DNA of 64,000 nt, from positions 31,244,001-31,308,000 of the forward strand of contig NW_026947496.1 of the NCBI RefSeq assembly GCF_034190915.1, written 5' to 3'. The notes beneath the pieces are model-generated. The model ran no database searches. It was given only the letters and a program-made list of their open reading frames with translations, and was not told the DNA's origin. This stretch comes from Cavia porcellus (Eukaryota; Chordata; Mammalia; Rodentia; Caviidae). A program made the translations under genes and the position numbers. Below are positions 33,926-48,285 of this stretch, in pieces (position 1 is the first letter of the stretch; the number at the start of each line of letters is the position of its first letter).

Positions 33926-36900
33926 TACTGTTCCCATTTTGAACCTGGAAATATGAAGTTGGAAAGGTCATCAAGAAGAGTAAAATGAACACAGCCACAC
34001 CGATGGGCCACCAGAGGGAAGGCACCCTAGGCCTGGCCACCATCCCTGAGATGTGGCCTACGCAGATTTGCCTTGGGTGGAGGGTTTTCCAAGGCAAACT
34101 CTAACCACCCTCAGTTTACAGAATGATATCCTGGGGAGGAAAGCTGTCATCACAGTATCACCAACCATGTTTGAAAAGGTGGCCACACAATGGGCCAGAA
34201 GGACAAAAGGGCCTGTGTCCACACCTTCCCATTTTATTTCAGCAGAGCCTAGAAGCCCTCTAAAGCAGCAGCCCTAAATGACTCAACAGTGGTACTCGAC
34301 AGGGAGATCAGCTTCCAACTGCAATATTATGCTAAGTGGATAGAATTTTCTTTCCTAAAGTTATGTTTAAAGTAATTCTGGCCACCTCAGAACTAATCTA
34401 TATGGCAAACCCTGGCCTTGCCACAGGCTTCATGAAAAAACTGGGAGATGACTGGCTCCCACTCTCTGTTTGGATTTGATTTGTGACTTCTCTCTTTGGT
34501 CTCTCGCCCTGAAGTAATGCCTAACACAGAAAAGGAAGGAGGGAAGAACTGGAGCAGGGAGGGAGAGAAATGCTACTCAGGAGACTCAGCTCCTGCCTCA
34601 GCCCTCTGATGGCACAGTCCTGGAATGATGATGTCCTGGCCATATCCACCCATGGAGCCCTTCCCCTGGTGTCTGTCCCTAACACCCTGCTATCCCAAGT
34701 TGTACCACTGCTCTGCCAGGGGACAAAAACAAATGCCCATGGACCTGCTCACCAACCAGCTACCCCAAAATGCCTCACAGCCACAAGAATAAAGTCCAAT
34801 ATAAGAATATCATCCAGGCTCCAGTGCCCAGTTTAAAACACTCCCAGGCCCCTGGAACAAGTGACACAGTCTTTGTAAGGCACTCAGAGGCATGTGAAGC
34901 CTGATCCTCCACCACCTCTCAGCCCTCCCTGCAGGGATGGGACCAGCGACCTCCATCCCACCCCCACTAGCTGTCCCAGCACAGGCCCAGCTCCTAGTCA
35001 TTTTATTAGGTAGGAGCTTCTTATTTCCGGCCTGCTTTTATCCCCCATCTCTGACCCTGACTCGGTGTAAAAGTAGAAGCCAAGGCTGCATGCTCTGTGT
35101 CTTCGAGGCTACACATGGTATATCTACACTGACATGTGGTTTGGGATGGACAAAGATGGAAAGAGGGGAAGACACTGCCACAGCCCTCAGGGACGAGTTC
35201 AGTGTGATGACACACCAAGTCAGCCAGGAGGACCTGGGTGTTGGGGAGCCCTGAGGGGGACTAGGAAGTGAGTATAAGCAATTTGCCTCTGGCCACACCC
35301 ATAGGACGCCATAGAGGACTGAAGGAGCCAGGTTGGGGCCTGGAGAGGGTGGGGATGATCTGACAATTTGGGGCACTTCTGACAGAGGGCAGGTTGAAGG
35401 AGAGTTTGAGGCAAGTCTGAGGGCAGCTTGGTCACCTTCCTTTCAAACTGAGAACTCCTTGACCCTTCCTTGCCACCTGTGTCTTCCCTCCCTCCCTGGG
35501 AACCACACTGCAGGCTGTGTGACCCCGAGTGGACCTCATGACCTCTCTGCAGTTCAGTGCCCTTATCCACTGAGTGGAAGTAAAGACCCCTCCAGACTGG
35601 TCAGTGATCCTGCAGAGACAGCAGGCCAGCCAGTGAAGGCTAAGCCACGCTCTTCACAGGACAATCCCAGATACGGACGCCTGCAGGTATAGTGGGGCTG
35701 ATCTCCTCCCTGACCCTATTGCAAAGAAAAGGTGTTTTTTTGCCCCCCTTAAACTGCAACCTATAGAGATTCAGCTTCACTTTGGAGGCAAGAAGGGCAT
35801 TTTGAATAAACTGCTATTTTTTGCTATAAACTTGCAGCAGTTTTGTGACACAGTTGAGGATCAGTTAATATTTTTGAAGTATAATTTCCATTTTATTTTA
35901 CCTTTCCCAGAAACTATTTGAAATGAATAGTTTAAAATAATGGAATTGTTTATCACCAGGCCAAATCCAACAAGTATAAATATAAACCAGAAGGTCCTTT
36001 ATCACCATAAAATTTCTTCTTATTTTGAGGTAGAAGGTACCAAGGCACCCTCTCTGCAATACCTAGATGGGGTCAGGACCCAAATGTCACCTATCACACC
36101 TTCCCTCACTCCCCATTTGTCTCAGGGTAGCCCAGACCACCAGCCCCAAGACCCCTCAACACCCCAGGGTGACTTTGGGGCATCTAGGTCTCACAGGCTC
36201 CAGGCTCTGGGGATGACAGTCCTCCCTGCTCCTGCCGCTCCAGGAGGACCTGCCTGTGTCACAGCAGGCTCAAATCTTTGGCCAGTGCCAGATGATCCCA
36301 TCCTTGCTGGGAAAGTCCTCAAGCAGATCCACAGATGCACAACTGCACATGCATGGGTTGCAGTGGCTCTATATAAGCAGCTCTTCACAATCCTCCAGCA
36401 GTGGAGGAGGTATGCCAGGTCTGAGGGGTTCCAAAGACTACAGAGAGAGGCCCCAGAGTCTGAAAAGGCTGCTAGAAGACTTCCAGTCAAAGCTGTCAGA
36501 GAGGCCATGAGCTTTGACAACTGAGGAACTGAGAGTAGCCAGCACTGCCAAGAGCTGTGACATGGAGGCCCAGGGGCTACCATACAGGGCTGCACTTTGT
36601 GCATTCACAATTTCCCCAAATTGAGCAAAAGAACTCTGTGCTGATTGCTGACAAATTTCCATGGAAGGATAATTCAGGAAGCACCAGTGCCACTGTGCTG
36701 AATGCCAGCTGCAGCAGTCTTCATTTTCATCTGAGCGAGTCACCCATTCTCTTGAATATTTTTTCTCTCCCAAGGCTCATGCTGGACAAGCCTCTGTCTT
36801 TCAGGTCAACACTAGGGGTACAGAATTTGGCCACTTACCAGCAAATGTTTCCAATTCCCTCCCAAGATTAACCTCTTCATCAAACTACATGACCAGCAAC

Positions 36901-39900
36901 AAGCCTGATAGCACCAACAGCTCTTCAGGATAAGAAGTCACATGTGTGTCCCAGAGGCCATTCTGACACCCAGGTTAAGCACCCCCCTCCAGGTAGTTAG
37001 AAGGTGTATCACATTGTGACAGCCTGAGGGTCATGGAAACATCTCCTTCTCACACACAGTTGATGTATCCCTAAAGCACAGCATATGGGACATTTAAAGA
37101 TGCTTACTTCCAAACCATTCTCTATACAAGTTATGTACATGTAAGAGATGGCCATTCTCCCTCAAAGCTTAAGATTTCACTCCTGTGTGATGGCCAACCC
37201 AAGCACCTGCCACCTGGAGATAACTTGCTCAAAAACATTTCTCAGAAGTGCTTGGCTAGGTGAGGTGGCCCTGACCATCTCCCTGAGCACAAACAGTGCA
37301 GCAGTCAGAAGATAAAAGTCACCATTGTCCTCCCCAAGATACGCATCACATGCTGGGCCAAAACCAAAATTGTGACCTTGCACATGGAGCCCCTCCTGCT
37401 GTAGGTTCAGCCTCTATTTCAGTAGCATTCAACATTTCAGTTCACAGGGACAAAGGATTCTTTGGACTTTGTCAGTGAACAGGGATCATTATTATCTGAG
37501 TGAATGACTTACCCTCTGACCAGATCTGGGATTGACGTAAATGGCAGGACAACACAGGAAGGTTTATGAATATCATGCTCAGCACAGCGCTGGCATCAGA
37601 GCAAACCCAAAGCCAGGCTGTGAAAGAACAAACTACTGCAAACACAAAGCCTCATCATAGTCAGACTCCATGCAGCAGAAGCCTACAGGGCCAGGAGGGG
37701 ACAGGGCTGCAATGTGATAGTCTGTGTGAATTTCTGTGCCTCAGTGAGCCATGGCCACCTCAGACCTTGCTGCCCAGGAGAAAGCTCACTGCCATGGCCT
37801 TGACAAGCCCACACAAGGTCATCCACAAAATGCACTTTTCCTCAATACTAGGCTAAAATACAGTACAAGAGTGTCCGTGGATTGAGAGCTGGGATTTCTT
37901 GCAGCTGGAGTCAGGATGGATAGGAGCTGGCTTCTGCTCTAGCTCTGCCATGTCTGAACCCCAAAGAAGACAGCCATAAGAAAGCAGTGGCCACACCACA
38001 TCCATGTGTCACCTGGATGTTCTGTTTATCTCTCACACAGATCTAGTGTTACAAGCTTCCACTAGGCATGGGAAGGAAAAATTGTTTCCCTTTTCGTGGA
38101 GAACCACAGAGGGTTCACAATGGTGAGACCAGTCTATAACAAGTGGCCCCATTTCAGTGACTGGTCTGGACGGGCCACCCAGACCATTGGCTACTGTCTT
38201 CCACAACCTCATAGCCCTCCCACAACCATACCCACTTAGCTCTGACCCTGATCAAAATAGTCCTACCTACTGCCACCCATCTGGGACATGGTCTCGTCCT
38301 TGGGCTCCTTCCCCAAACTAACCTCATGTGAATGGGCCTTAGCTAAAGCCCCTGATGTTCCTACAACTGTTCCCCAAACCACTCTGACCTTCCCTCTGGA
38401 ATGTGTAGGTACCCACACTGGATATGCCAGTGTAGATAGGACGATGATCATCCAGGGACCTCTGAAGATCCCCTTCATGGTACAAGCTCTGTGCCAACCA
38501 GTTTAATTCCCAGAAGCCCTGTCTCAGCCCAGTGCTGAGAGGCCATGCAGACAGCAAGACTCAGTGAGAACTTGCTAAGCACCAGGCATCTGGGGAATGA
38601 GGGTCTCACATCCCCCTGTATCTTATCCCATCTGCAGAGGAACAAACCCCAAGACCGGGGCATGCCTGGCCTTGTGGTTGTTTCTAGTTTTCCATGCTTG
38701 TGTGATGTTTTAACTACAAAGGTGACTGAGAAGGAATCCAGGTTCTGGAAGAAGGAAGTGCTGAACCTGACCAATCAGACTTGGGATTTGTCTTTGTGAC
38801 TAAAACAATTTCTTAGAAGCCGTGTGCAGCTAAGGGAAATAGCTCCTCCCCAGGACAACCTGGAATGATGAAAGTGGTAGTGGCCCAAGGGTCTGGCTGC
38901 CAGTGTGCAAACAATAAATCCAAAATATTTGCAGAGGAAGTATGTGTGGGGCTGTCATTAATGGTGAATCCCCATGGAGAGACTAAAGGGTACAGGTGAA
39001 AACAGAGTCTTGTTTCTGGTGGTTTCCTCAGGATGTAGAAGTCTGAACTTACCAGACATGGGGTGAGTAGTTAGGTGGGTAGACGGGTGGCTAGATAATA
39101 TAGATGACAATCTTCAGGACTGCAGGGGGTCAGCTGCACCTCTTGCTCAATGATTAAGGACACTAAGTGGCTTACATGGGAAGGGAAACACAGAGGGGCA
39201 CAGTTCCTGTTATAGGGCAATGTCTGAGACCAAGGCCTGTAGGCACGAGCAAGACAGGGTCCATACAGTGTATATGGGGTTCACATGGTAAGCAGAGACA
39301 GCTCCACACTTGGCCTGGGTCCCACAGTCCTCGAGACCCTAGGTTTAGACCTTTGTCCTTATGTCAAAGAGTTTCAACACAGTCACAGAGACACACAGAA
39401 CAGGCTGGGAGGTAAAAATATAGGAGAAGTTTTGTGACCCCATCTTAGCTTTTAAAAATAAAATAACACTAGGAGACCAAAACAACAGACACCTCATGCT
39501 GACTGCTGGTAGGTCTTGGGCAGGGGCCAGCCAGTGAGTCTGGAGAAGCCATAGCTATTCAAGGCCCCAGCCCAGAGTATGGCTCCTTCTACCCCAAACA
39601 AAGGGCAAGTCACATTGTAGCATGAATCTGAAGTCATCCACCAAAGCCAGAACTCTGCTGAGCAAGTGGTATCCTGCAGTAGTATTCCAGGTGTCCATGT
39701 GCACTGGGGCAGAGGGAGGGGCAGTAGTATAGCTAAGCTCTGAGGTAGCAGGAGGCATGATCTCTAGTTAAGATCACATCTATGGCCCCTTAAAATCCAT
39801 GGCATTCCACAGACAGATGGCACTGGTCCCATTACAGCACAGCTGGTCTCCGAAAAGCAAAGGCAGACCACAACTGCTGTGTTCCTGGACTTAATTATAT

Positions 39901-41974
39901 CCCTGTAATTCCCGAGTAACTACCCACATCCAGCTGGAAGGGGAAAGAAGGAAAGCAGATAACAAAGGGAAGCTTCTTCCAGTAGAGCACACCACCTTCG
40001 TGCAGTGCTACAAGTACTGATGACAGCATAAAAAGCCATCCAAGCCCAGAGGCAGGGCTTCTACAGACAGGAAGCCCTGCCCAGTCACTGTGCAGAGAAG
40101 TCAGTGTCATCTAAGTGTTTCCCAACAGTATGAGAGCAAGAAGGTCCTCAAGGGAGCACCCATGAGAATGGCCCACCATGGCCTAGGCATTTCCAATGCT
40201 ATGAGCCCAGAAGGGAGCAGGTCAACAATGTTGGATGGAGGCTGCCCAGGCTAGGTTGCACCTAACGCAGATGGAGAGCACTACTACTGTTCCATTCCTA
40301 TTAGAGGAAGATGGCAAGAAACGCCAACTGCAAAGCACACACACATAAAATCACATTTGATCTTCATGCACAAAGACAAAAATCTACAGTGAGCAATCAA
40401 AAGGGACACAGAACACTATAAACCATACCTTGTACACACAAGGATGCTATCTTTCCTGCCATCACCCACTTATGCTCTTGGATATCACAGTGAGTTGTTC
40501 TGGGAGAGGCCCCTGCAGAAACGCCAGGAGCCACCTCTCCCAGGAGTCGTTCCAATTCCAGTGAGTACAGCAAGGACGGATGCAGCTGTGCTCTGCACAC
40601 ACCCTGCTTATTCTACCTCTTCATCAGAGAGCAACTCTGCTAACACTGCTGGTGCCTGGTGATGGAGGTGGAAGGTGTTTACTCTGCTTATTCTATAGAG
40701 TCAATGTATTCATCTGCCAGATAGAAGCTGATCAACACAAGGATGCATGAGCCTCTTGTCTTGGGATCTACCCTGCGAGGAGACAATGGCCATGTTCTGG
40801 GGCCCTGCAGGTGGGCTTCTTGTGCCATCTCCCCAGCCAGCCTTTCTCTGGTGCATCCCCTTCCCAGCTACCCCACACTCAAAAGTGTAGCATTGACAAG
40901 ATACCAAACAAGAGCAAAACAGAGGACAAAGCTTTCAGGTATGGCCCTTTCCATGGCTTTTCATTTTTAGTAAAATCTGCATGAACATCAAAAATTTTAA
41001 CTTCCTAAATCACTCAAGAGGTGGGATGAGAACAGAGTGGCTTCTAGGTTATGAGAAGCTGGGCAGGTGGCTGTAATGATAGTTTTGGGTTCGTGATAGA
41101 TGCTGAAAGAAATATTGCCCAATGTATTTCTGAAGCCACTCTGCAGGAGCTCCCTGTGTGCCCTCCCCCAGCCCACATTCATCTCCCTTGGGATGAAGGA
41201 ACAGGACTTCGCATCTCTCTGGAGATCAGGCTTCACCCCCTGACCAGAGACAGCAAACTAGCCATTAAGGCAGCAGCTGCCTGTTTATACTCTTCAGAGT
41301 CCCAAGTGGGAGCCAAGATCCAAGTGGGACAAAGAAAAGCACTGAAGAGCTGAATAAGGCGTGCCCTAAGTGACAAGACTAGGGAGGTAGAGACCAGAAT
41401 CTATTAGCTCAATGGGGCAGGGCAAACCGAAGGACACTGTTTCTCCACAAAGCCAGCCCTAGTGTTATTCAGAGCTCCAGAAATATATGAAGTTTGTGGA
41501 ATAATAAACAGTACAAAGTCTCTAGGGTGATATAGGACCTTGCAGAGAATGTTCCTAAGGATGAAGCTATGCTAAGGATCAAGTGGAGATGCATGTGTGT
41601 TGTACAGAAGACAAACGTGCAAATCAATGAGATGGCCCCACAGGAGGGAGCAGATAGTATCTGGGACATCCAGGCTATAGAATGAACTCTGTATCAAGAG
41701 GAATGCTGTCAAGGAACATTTAAGAATTCATGAAAATACTTTTACAAAGTACTATAATACCAACAGAATGATACAAACTAAAATTTTAAACAGTGTGCTT
41801 ATGAAAGCAAAGGGTCAAAGGATGTAAGGCAAAGGATTAATCACAGCCACCTCTGCCTGGTAGGGTTGCTAGGGACTTCAATTGGTTATTTACACTTATG
41901 TAATGCGATTTCTGGAAATAATCCACATACCTAAATACACAGTCTTTATAAACAGTCAAAAAACAGCAAGAGGA

Positions 41975-42062
41975 TTTTGTTCGCATGTGTGGTGCTGGGA
42001 TGGAACCCACGCCTCGCCCACTCTATGCACGCGTTCTGCCACAGCTGCACCCTCGGCACACA
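41975..42062 (-). repeat. ID-type SINE, antisense
   Basis: TGTGGTGCTGGGATGGAACCCACGCC and a GTTCTGCCACAGCTGCACCCTCGG stretch match a reversed tRNA-derived SINE. Several CpG-type sites are retained. Confidence 0.6.
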
Positions 42063-43559
42063 AATGGAATTTTACAGAAAGGGGCATAGCAGTCCTGGTA
42101 TTCTAACCATCCCTCCAGGTAAAGGACTGGTTTAATTTGTAAAACTAGAGCAGGGTTAAGGAATTTCCCTCCTCCTCTCCCTTGTGGCTGAACTGCAACA
42201 GCATCAAACCTTACCCACTACCTAGGAGCCACAGGAGAGTGCAGGTGCAGAACCCAACCCTTTCCATGAATGAGGCTTAAATCTCTTCCTAGGCTTCCAG
42301 GCCTTTTCTCTTTTGGATTTCCTCCCCTGACCTAAGTGTCCAAGATAAACAGCAGACATGCAAACACACCCAGCCTCAGGGAGACTAAATGCAGTACAGA
42401 CCTTTGGTAATACATTTTTAATAAGGCTGGAAAAACTAAAAGAATCCCAAAAATGTTCATATGGTAGTCAAATATGCGTTCGTACTTTCACTGGTTATAA
42501 ATAGTCCTCTTGTAATTGAGGGCATTGTTTGTCCAGCCCAGAAGGAAAAACAGCTGTTAGCAGATGTTGGCAAAATGCAAGCAAAGGGCCCCATGGGAGG
42601 GCTTTGTATACCAATGAAGGATGGGAAAGTGCCAAAGATTCCATCAAGTTCCCCACACACTTATCTCCCACTTAGCTGTGAGTTCACTCCATACCCAGAA
42701 TGCAAGCTGAAATTTCCACATGGATGCTTCAGGCTTACAAAGAAAGATAAATAACCCTCCATCCTCCTGACCTGTAATGTAAATAAGTAGATGGTCAGGC
42801 TGGATTTGGATTTTCAAAGACCAGAGCTCATGTGAGCTTTCTCTCCTCATGTGCCTTTTTTTTTTTTAACAGATGGAAGAACCTCACAGTGAAATAGCAA
42901 CACACTAGGAGGACATTAGCAAAGCTGTGCTTCCTCTTCAGACCTGCCAGGGTCAGTGGTTGCTGAACACTTCCAAGACCATTTCTCTTTACATCTTCTA
43001 CCCTCCCTTGACTAGGATGGCTATACGGCAGATCCTGGCACCAGTGGCTGCATGTAAATGGCCACTTGTCAGCTGTGTACCCGAGTATTTGCCTTGGTCC
43101 CCTTTAGAGAGTTGCTGCAAAGATGGAATGAATGAGGACCTGTTAGGGCAGATTCAGAAAATGCTGGCAGCTCTCAGGATTCCCCATGCTCTGCAGTCCA
43201 CAATGAACACAGAAAACAGACCCATTCACACCAGCAGCCTCATCTGCATGTGGGAAGCTGCAGCATGGCCTCTGAATGCCTGTCAGATGCCCTCAGCACA
43301 GCTCCTCCTGGGGTGTCACTGTCAGAAATTAATAGTTTGCTCAGAACATTGCTCAGAATTCTTATTCTAACTCCAAGGCCTCTGTAGACAAACACATGGT
43401 TAGAGCCCAGGCCCTGTGCCCAAGGCATGTGAGCTAGGTGGGCAGAGGAGACTCAAGGGGATGGGACACAGGGACTCAAGTCTGATGAGCTGAGAAACAC
43501 CAAGTAAATGACTCACTTTCCTTCTTTAGAGAAGAAGCTGACAAAGAATATATTCGGCT

Positions 43560-43965
43560 CTGTATTCCTTAGCTTTCCCAATGATGGGATGCAGCACCCA
43601 ACACTTACAGCTTAAAGGAGGAGAGGGCTAATTTGGCTCATAGTTCAGGGGGTTCAGTCCACCAGCAGGAACATCATGATAGAAGGACCTGGCAGAACAA
43701 AGATACTTACTTCAAGTCAGCCAGGAAGCAGAGAGTAAAGAGAGGAACTAGAAAGGGAGATAAACTCTCCAAAGCCAAACTCTCAGTGATCCATCTCTTC
43801 CAACCAGGCTCTACCAAGCAACACAGTCAGCTAAGAATTAACTCATTCATTGACAAGTATGGCACCCCTATGATCCAGTCACCTTCCCAAATCCCCACTG
43901 CTGAACACTTGAGACTCTTAGGGAACATTCAAGACCTAAACCCTAACAGGTCCCTTCTGCAGCCA
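43560..43965 (-). repeat. MaLR-like LTR, antisense
   Basis: TATTCCTTAGCTTTCCCAATGATGGGATG, AGCTTAAAGGAGGAGAGGGCTAA, 'TTTGGCTCATAGTTCAGGGG', 'CAGCCAGGAAGCAGAGAG', a TTCCAACCAGGCTCTACC block and GGAACATTCAAGACCTAAACC. The block order is shared with 1190 and 57147. Confidence 0.65.
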
Positions 43966-44408
43966 AGCAGCAGGCCCTCAGTTCAATGCCTCTGTTCCTG
44001 CTGTAAAAAGGGGAAGATGCTCCCTATCTCAAAAATCATAGATCTAGGATGAGGTAGCCTCTGTACAGTGCTTGGTATCACCTTGGCACAGACATGCTCA
44101 AGGAACAGTGCTGCATTCATGGTTGGCAAGCTAGTAAGGGCTTCTTCCAGCAGGAACAGTGAAAGGGGCAGGTAGTCTCCAAAGTGCAGAGATCTAAATG
44201 CAGACACAAGGTTCTGGGGTCTCAAGTTCCTAAAGTGAAGACAAGGAACAGTGGGCTACTGAGATGACTCCATCCCAATTCCAACATCATATGCTTCTGG
44301 ATATGCAGAATGAGAATGATCTAGAAAGAACTAGGAATCAGGATATAATATGCTGAGTCCTACAGTGTCAAGCACATGAATACTTCACAGAGGAAGAAGT
44401 GATAATAA

Positions 44409-44468
44409 GGATGAGGATGAGGATGAGGATGAGGATGAGGATGATCATGATCATGATCATGATCATGA
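44409..44468 (+). repeat. Composite hexamer array (GGATGA)6(TCATGA)4
   Basis: Six perfect GGATGA units (44409-44444) pass directly into four TCATGA units (44445-44468). TCATGA equals its own reverse complement, so the second block is a 24-bp perfect palindrome. Confidence 0.97.
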
Positions 44469-46289
44469 TGATGCCATTACCACCACAAGACAACTCAGAG
44501 CCCAGAGCTGGCTCACTAAGCCAGCTCTGTCTGTAAGCTCCACTGCAGCACTTCCCTGAATATCAGGCTAAGTGAGCACAGCCTTCAATACTGCTTTGTA
44601 TGAAGAGTCCTTGGTTCTGCAGTAGGCATATCTGACTCCCAAACTGGCACCTTGATGAGACCATCAAGAAAATAAGAGTTCTGACCTCAAAAAGAAATTA
44701 TGAAAAAAACCAAAATATTGTGCATAAAGAAACTTGGAGTAAGCTCTGGGTTATTATCACTGTCAATGCCATCTGTCAAAGCACTGGCACTTTGAGTATG
44801 TGCCACACAGGCAGACAGGGCCACTAGACTAAGGCCGTTTCTTAAAAGCTAGTGAGACTAATTAAGCTTGCACTTCTCCATTCTGCACCCTTAGAGGTCT
44901 GTAGAGGACATAATAGTTACAGACAGCAGTAGGAAAACAAATATCCCTGTGCCAGATCTCTTTCCAGCTATTTCTCCAAGTCCAAATACAGGGAGCTGAG
45001 CAAGAAAGAATGCCATGGGTTAACTAACACCAAGTTTTCACTTCTGAAATCAAAAGTGGGACAAAGTATCTGGGGATGTTGTTCATGGGCCTCCAGCCTC
45101 TGCATATAATTTTAAGTCATCACATAAGAGGTGGCATTGGACTGCCTCTGCTGCATATATGACCCTTGTGGATTATAGTGAACGGTCATCAGGTAGCTGC
45201 TCCTTCATGAACAGGTCTTGCTGTCAAGTGGACACTGGACACCTGACTGCAAAGAAGATAAAAATGGCCTTTCTCACTGCCTCTCTTCTCTATGCATTCA
45301 AAACTCCCCTGCACCTAAGCTTTGTGTCCAGTTCCCATATCTCAACTACACAACCCCAAGAGTGCCTTGGGAAAGGAAGGTATGGATGCTACCTGGAGCT
45401 GGGAAGCTGAGGCTTATCCTGGTGGGATGTGATACTTCATAGGATGTGGCCCTCTCTCCCTGTGTGAATCATGCACCAGATCCATGTGGCCTGGCAAAGA
45501 CAAATGACTCATGAAAGCCCTCGTCCTGTGTGGTCACAGGCCCTGGCACAAAGGCTTCCCGCCAATTCTCAGTTTGATCAACACCTCCCACAAAACATTT
45601 ACCTTCTCAGCAACCCTATAAAGAGTGCCGGCACTGCCCTTGTTACATGAGTCATCAAAGAGGGCAGCTGCTACCCAGGTTCCAGGGTGACATGCTCACG
45701 AGGCAGGGGAGCCTTGTGATCACAGCTGCAGCTATCCCAAGGGGCATTTTCCTGGTGACACAGCCATCCCAAGAAGCAGAGACCGTGAAAGAATTTATCA
45801 CCAAGCACTGCATTCCAGTGATCTCTGATGCCCACCCAGTCCAGTGCTAGCTGTCTTGAACCAGTCCTGGCAGGCCTGGTGAGGGGAGGCACTCACTTCA
45901 CAGCACCCACCATCCACTCTCTGTCTGCCACCTCCAGAATCCCTGTCCTGCCAGGCTTCTCAGCAGCAACTAAGGGAGATTTCAACAGCTGGAAATGGGC
46001 CTCCTCATCCTACACAGCTTCTGGTGCCTCAATCTTCAGTGAAACCAAAACCCTTGATCCACAGCTCCATGGGATCAATTTGCCACCCTCCCAGCCTAAC
46101 CCATTGTCTACTGTCACTCCATGGTCTCTGCCACACAATGCACGAGTACATCAGGCCACCGCCTTTGCACACTTTCACCTTCCACCCACTGGTTCCTATG
46201 TGACACACAAAGCCAGAGTCTACGCAGCATGTCTGCTACAGGGTTAGGTGCTGTCCTGTGGGCTCTGTCCAGCCCTACCATCCCCGAAA

Positions 46290-46420
46290 CCTTATTATCA
46301 TCTCCACATCATAGATGAAACAAACTGAAGCCAGAGGTCTCCTGCCTTCCCGTTATCTGGACTTGAACCAAGAAATCTGGTTCCAGCACTGCTGCTCTTA
46401 ATCACTACCCTTAGCATGGT
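46290..46420 (+). repeat. MIR fragment
   Basis: TTATTATCATCTCCACATCATAGATGAAAC, then TGAAGCCAGAGGTC and TCTGGTTCCAGCACTGCTGCTCTTAA match the MIR/MIRb core and 3' part. Confidence 0.55.
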
Positions 46421-47394
46421 GATTAGTAAATTATGGAGTATGCATTACCCACTGCATGGGGCAGGGCAGGGTGACAGACGAGGGGCTACAGGGGTCTCCA
46501 TTGCAGCCCCAGAGGCAAAACTTGTCACATGCCTGTGGAGTGTTTGATCAACGGTGGACAGGAGGCAGACCAAATGGAGCTGCTTAACATTTTTAAAGTA
46601 AACTAAGCCAAATAGCCTTCATTGTGAACTGTAGGATGGAGAACAGAGCCCCAGAAGATGCAGCAGGACTGTCATGCCAGTTCCCTTGACTTAATTATAT
46701 AGAGGAATTAACCAGCTTCCAGGTCCCAATTCAGATGTTAGTGTAGCTGGTAGGCTCAAGAAGCTCCACCTCCCTGCACAGACTGCTGGGGTGGGGCTCT
46801 CTTGGGGGGACCTACACCACCATATCTCTGCATTGTCCCTCTGGATGGAGTTTTTAGGGCTTGGCTTGGACCATGCTGTCCCTGTGCTGTCCCTCTGGCT
46901 TGCCCAGCCAGATCTACACTGTAGTCTTTGCAGAAGCCCACCCAAGGTCTGATCCTTCATGATGGAAACAGTCACCTATTCCCTCCCTTTTGGGCTAGAA
47001 TCTAGCCCCTGGCCCTCCCCATTCTCTAACTCACAATGCCCTTCTGCTGCCCCACATCCTCTTTGTCAAGCAGCTAAGGCTTTTTTAGAGCTCCTAAGAA
47101 AATCTGTTAAGCAAATTTATACCTAGCAAAGAGGGAGCAGCTGCACCTATGCACCAACCTCTGCTGTTGGGGACCCTAAGGGTGCAGTATACAAGGCTTT
47201 GTCTGTCACAGTGCTGGTAACAGGAAGGCAGTGTTAAGTGGGATCAAGGTAAGAGCAGCTGGAGTACCCTAGGAAAGCAAAGGCCAGATCAATGCTGTAG
47301 CAGGAGGGAAGAGAAGGAAGGAGCACTGGGCTTGTAATCACCAAGATCAGAAGTGCCAGGGGGTGGGCATTGGCTGGGAGGCAAACACCTTCCC

Positions 47395-47570
47395 CTCACA
47401 GAGTGCTTTACAGTTTACAAACTTCTCTCATAGTCTCCTGCCATTTACATTCTAAGTCTCTGAAATTCCTACCATTTTATTCACACTGTGAGTACAGAAA
47501 CTGAAGGCCTGGTGTGGGTAAGGAACTTGCCAGGATCAGTTCAAATCTTCTGCCCTCAATCTTGTTCCCT
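47395..47570 (+). repeat. MIR fragment
   Basis: GAGTGCTTTACAGTTTACAAA, CACTGTGAGTACAGAAACTGAAGGC and AAGGAACTTGCCAGGATC follow the MIR consensus in sense. Confidence 0.55.
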
Positions 47571-48191
47571 GAGAGGCTGGGGGCCCAGTCAGCTACAGCT
47601 GAATCCTAACAGCACAGACCAACAGACAGGTTCCCTGGATATCCCTGGGGAAGGGTGCACACACCCCGGCCTGGGTCCTGGAATGACTTTAGTGTGGAGC
47701 TGGCCCTCCTCACTCAGCCTCAGAATCTTAGGAAGGCAGCTCACACCATCCAGGGCCAGACCTTGTGCCAGCCTGGCCTCCTTACTAAGCAGGCACCTCG
47801 CTGGTGGGCCAGTCTGCAGTAGGACACTTGACAGAGCAGGACTCGGTCAACGCCTTTGTCTACACTGTCTGGGTCCTCAGCTGACAGGCTGGACACATCA
47901 CCATGTGAACAGAGCCCCCTCATACCCAGGGTCTGGAGCTGCCTTCTGAGATCTCTGCCTTTCAGATACTGCAGCTGGGCATCCAGGATGAAGCAGGAGT
48001 AGCCCTTCCCACCTGTCCCTCTCATTCCGCACCTTTCCCTTCATCCTGAGGAGGCCCATGAGTGACTGCTGTGCCTAGGCCGTGCAGAGCTAGGGTGCCC
48101 ACTCCCACTTCCATATCTACCCTCTACAGAGTTCACAAAACCTGCTCATGAAACTTTCCACACTGCTCTCATTTTCAAAAACTCAAATCTC

Positions 48192-48285
48192 TAGGCTGGG
48201 GGTATGTGGCTCATTGGTGATTGCTTACCTGGAATGGTCAAGCCTGTGCCCCTTCCCAGCACCCAAAAACAGAAAAAAAGTCACT
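48192..48285 (+). repeat. ID-type SINE
   Basis: GGCTGGGGGTATGTGGCTCATTGG and CTTCCCAGCACCCAAAAACAGAAAAAAAG give the ID promoter region and A-rich tail. The middle is diverged. Confidence 0.65.

Noticed and set aside
35940..36524. 194-codon ORF with a helix-like C-terminal part (LQQWRRYARSEGF)
   Set aside because: No recognisable domain, no exon signals and no continuation; treated as chance.
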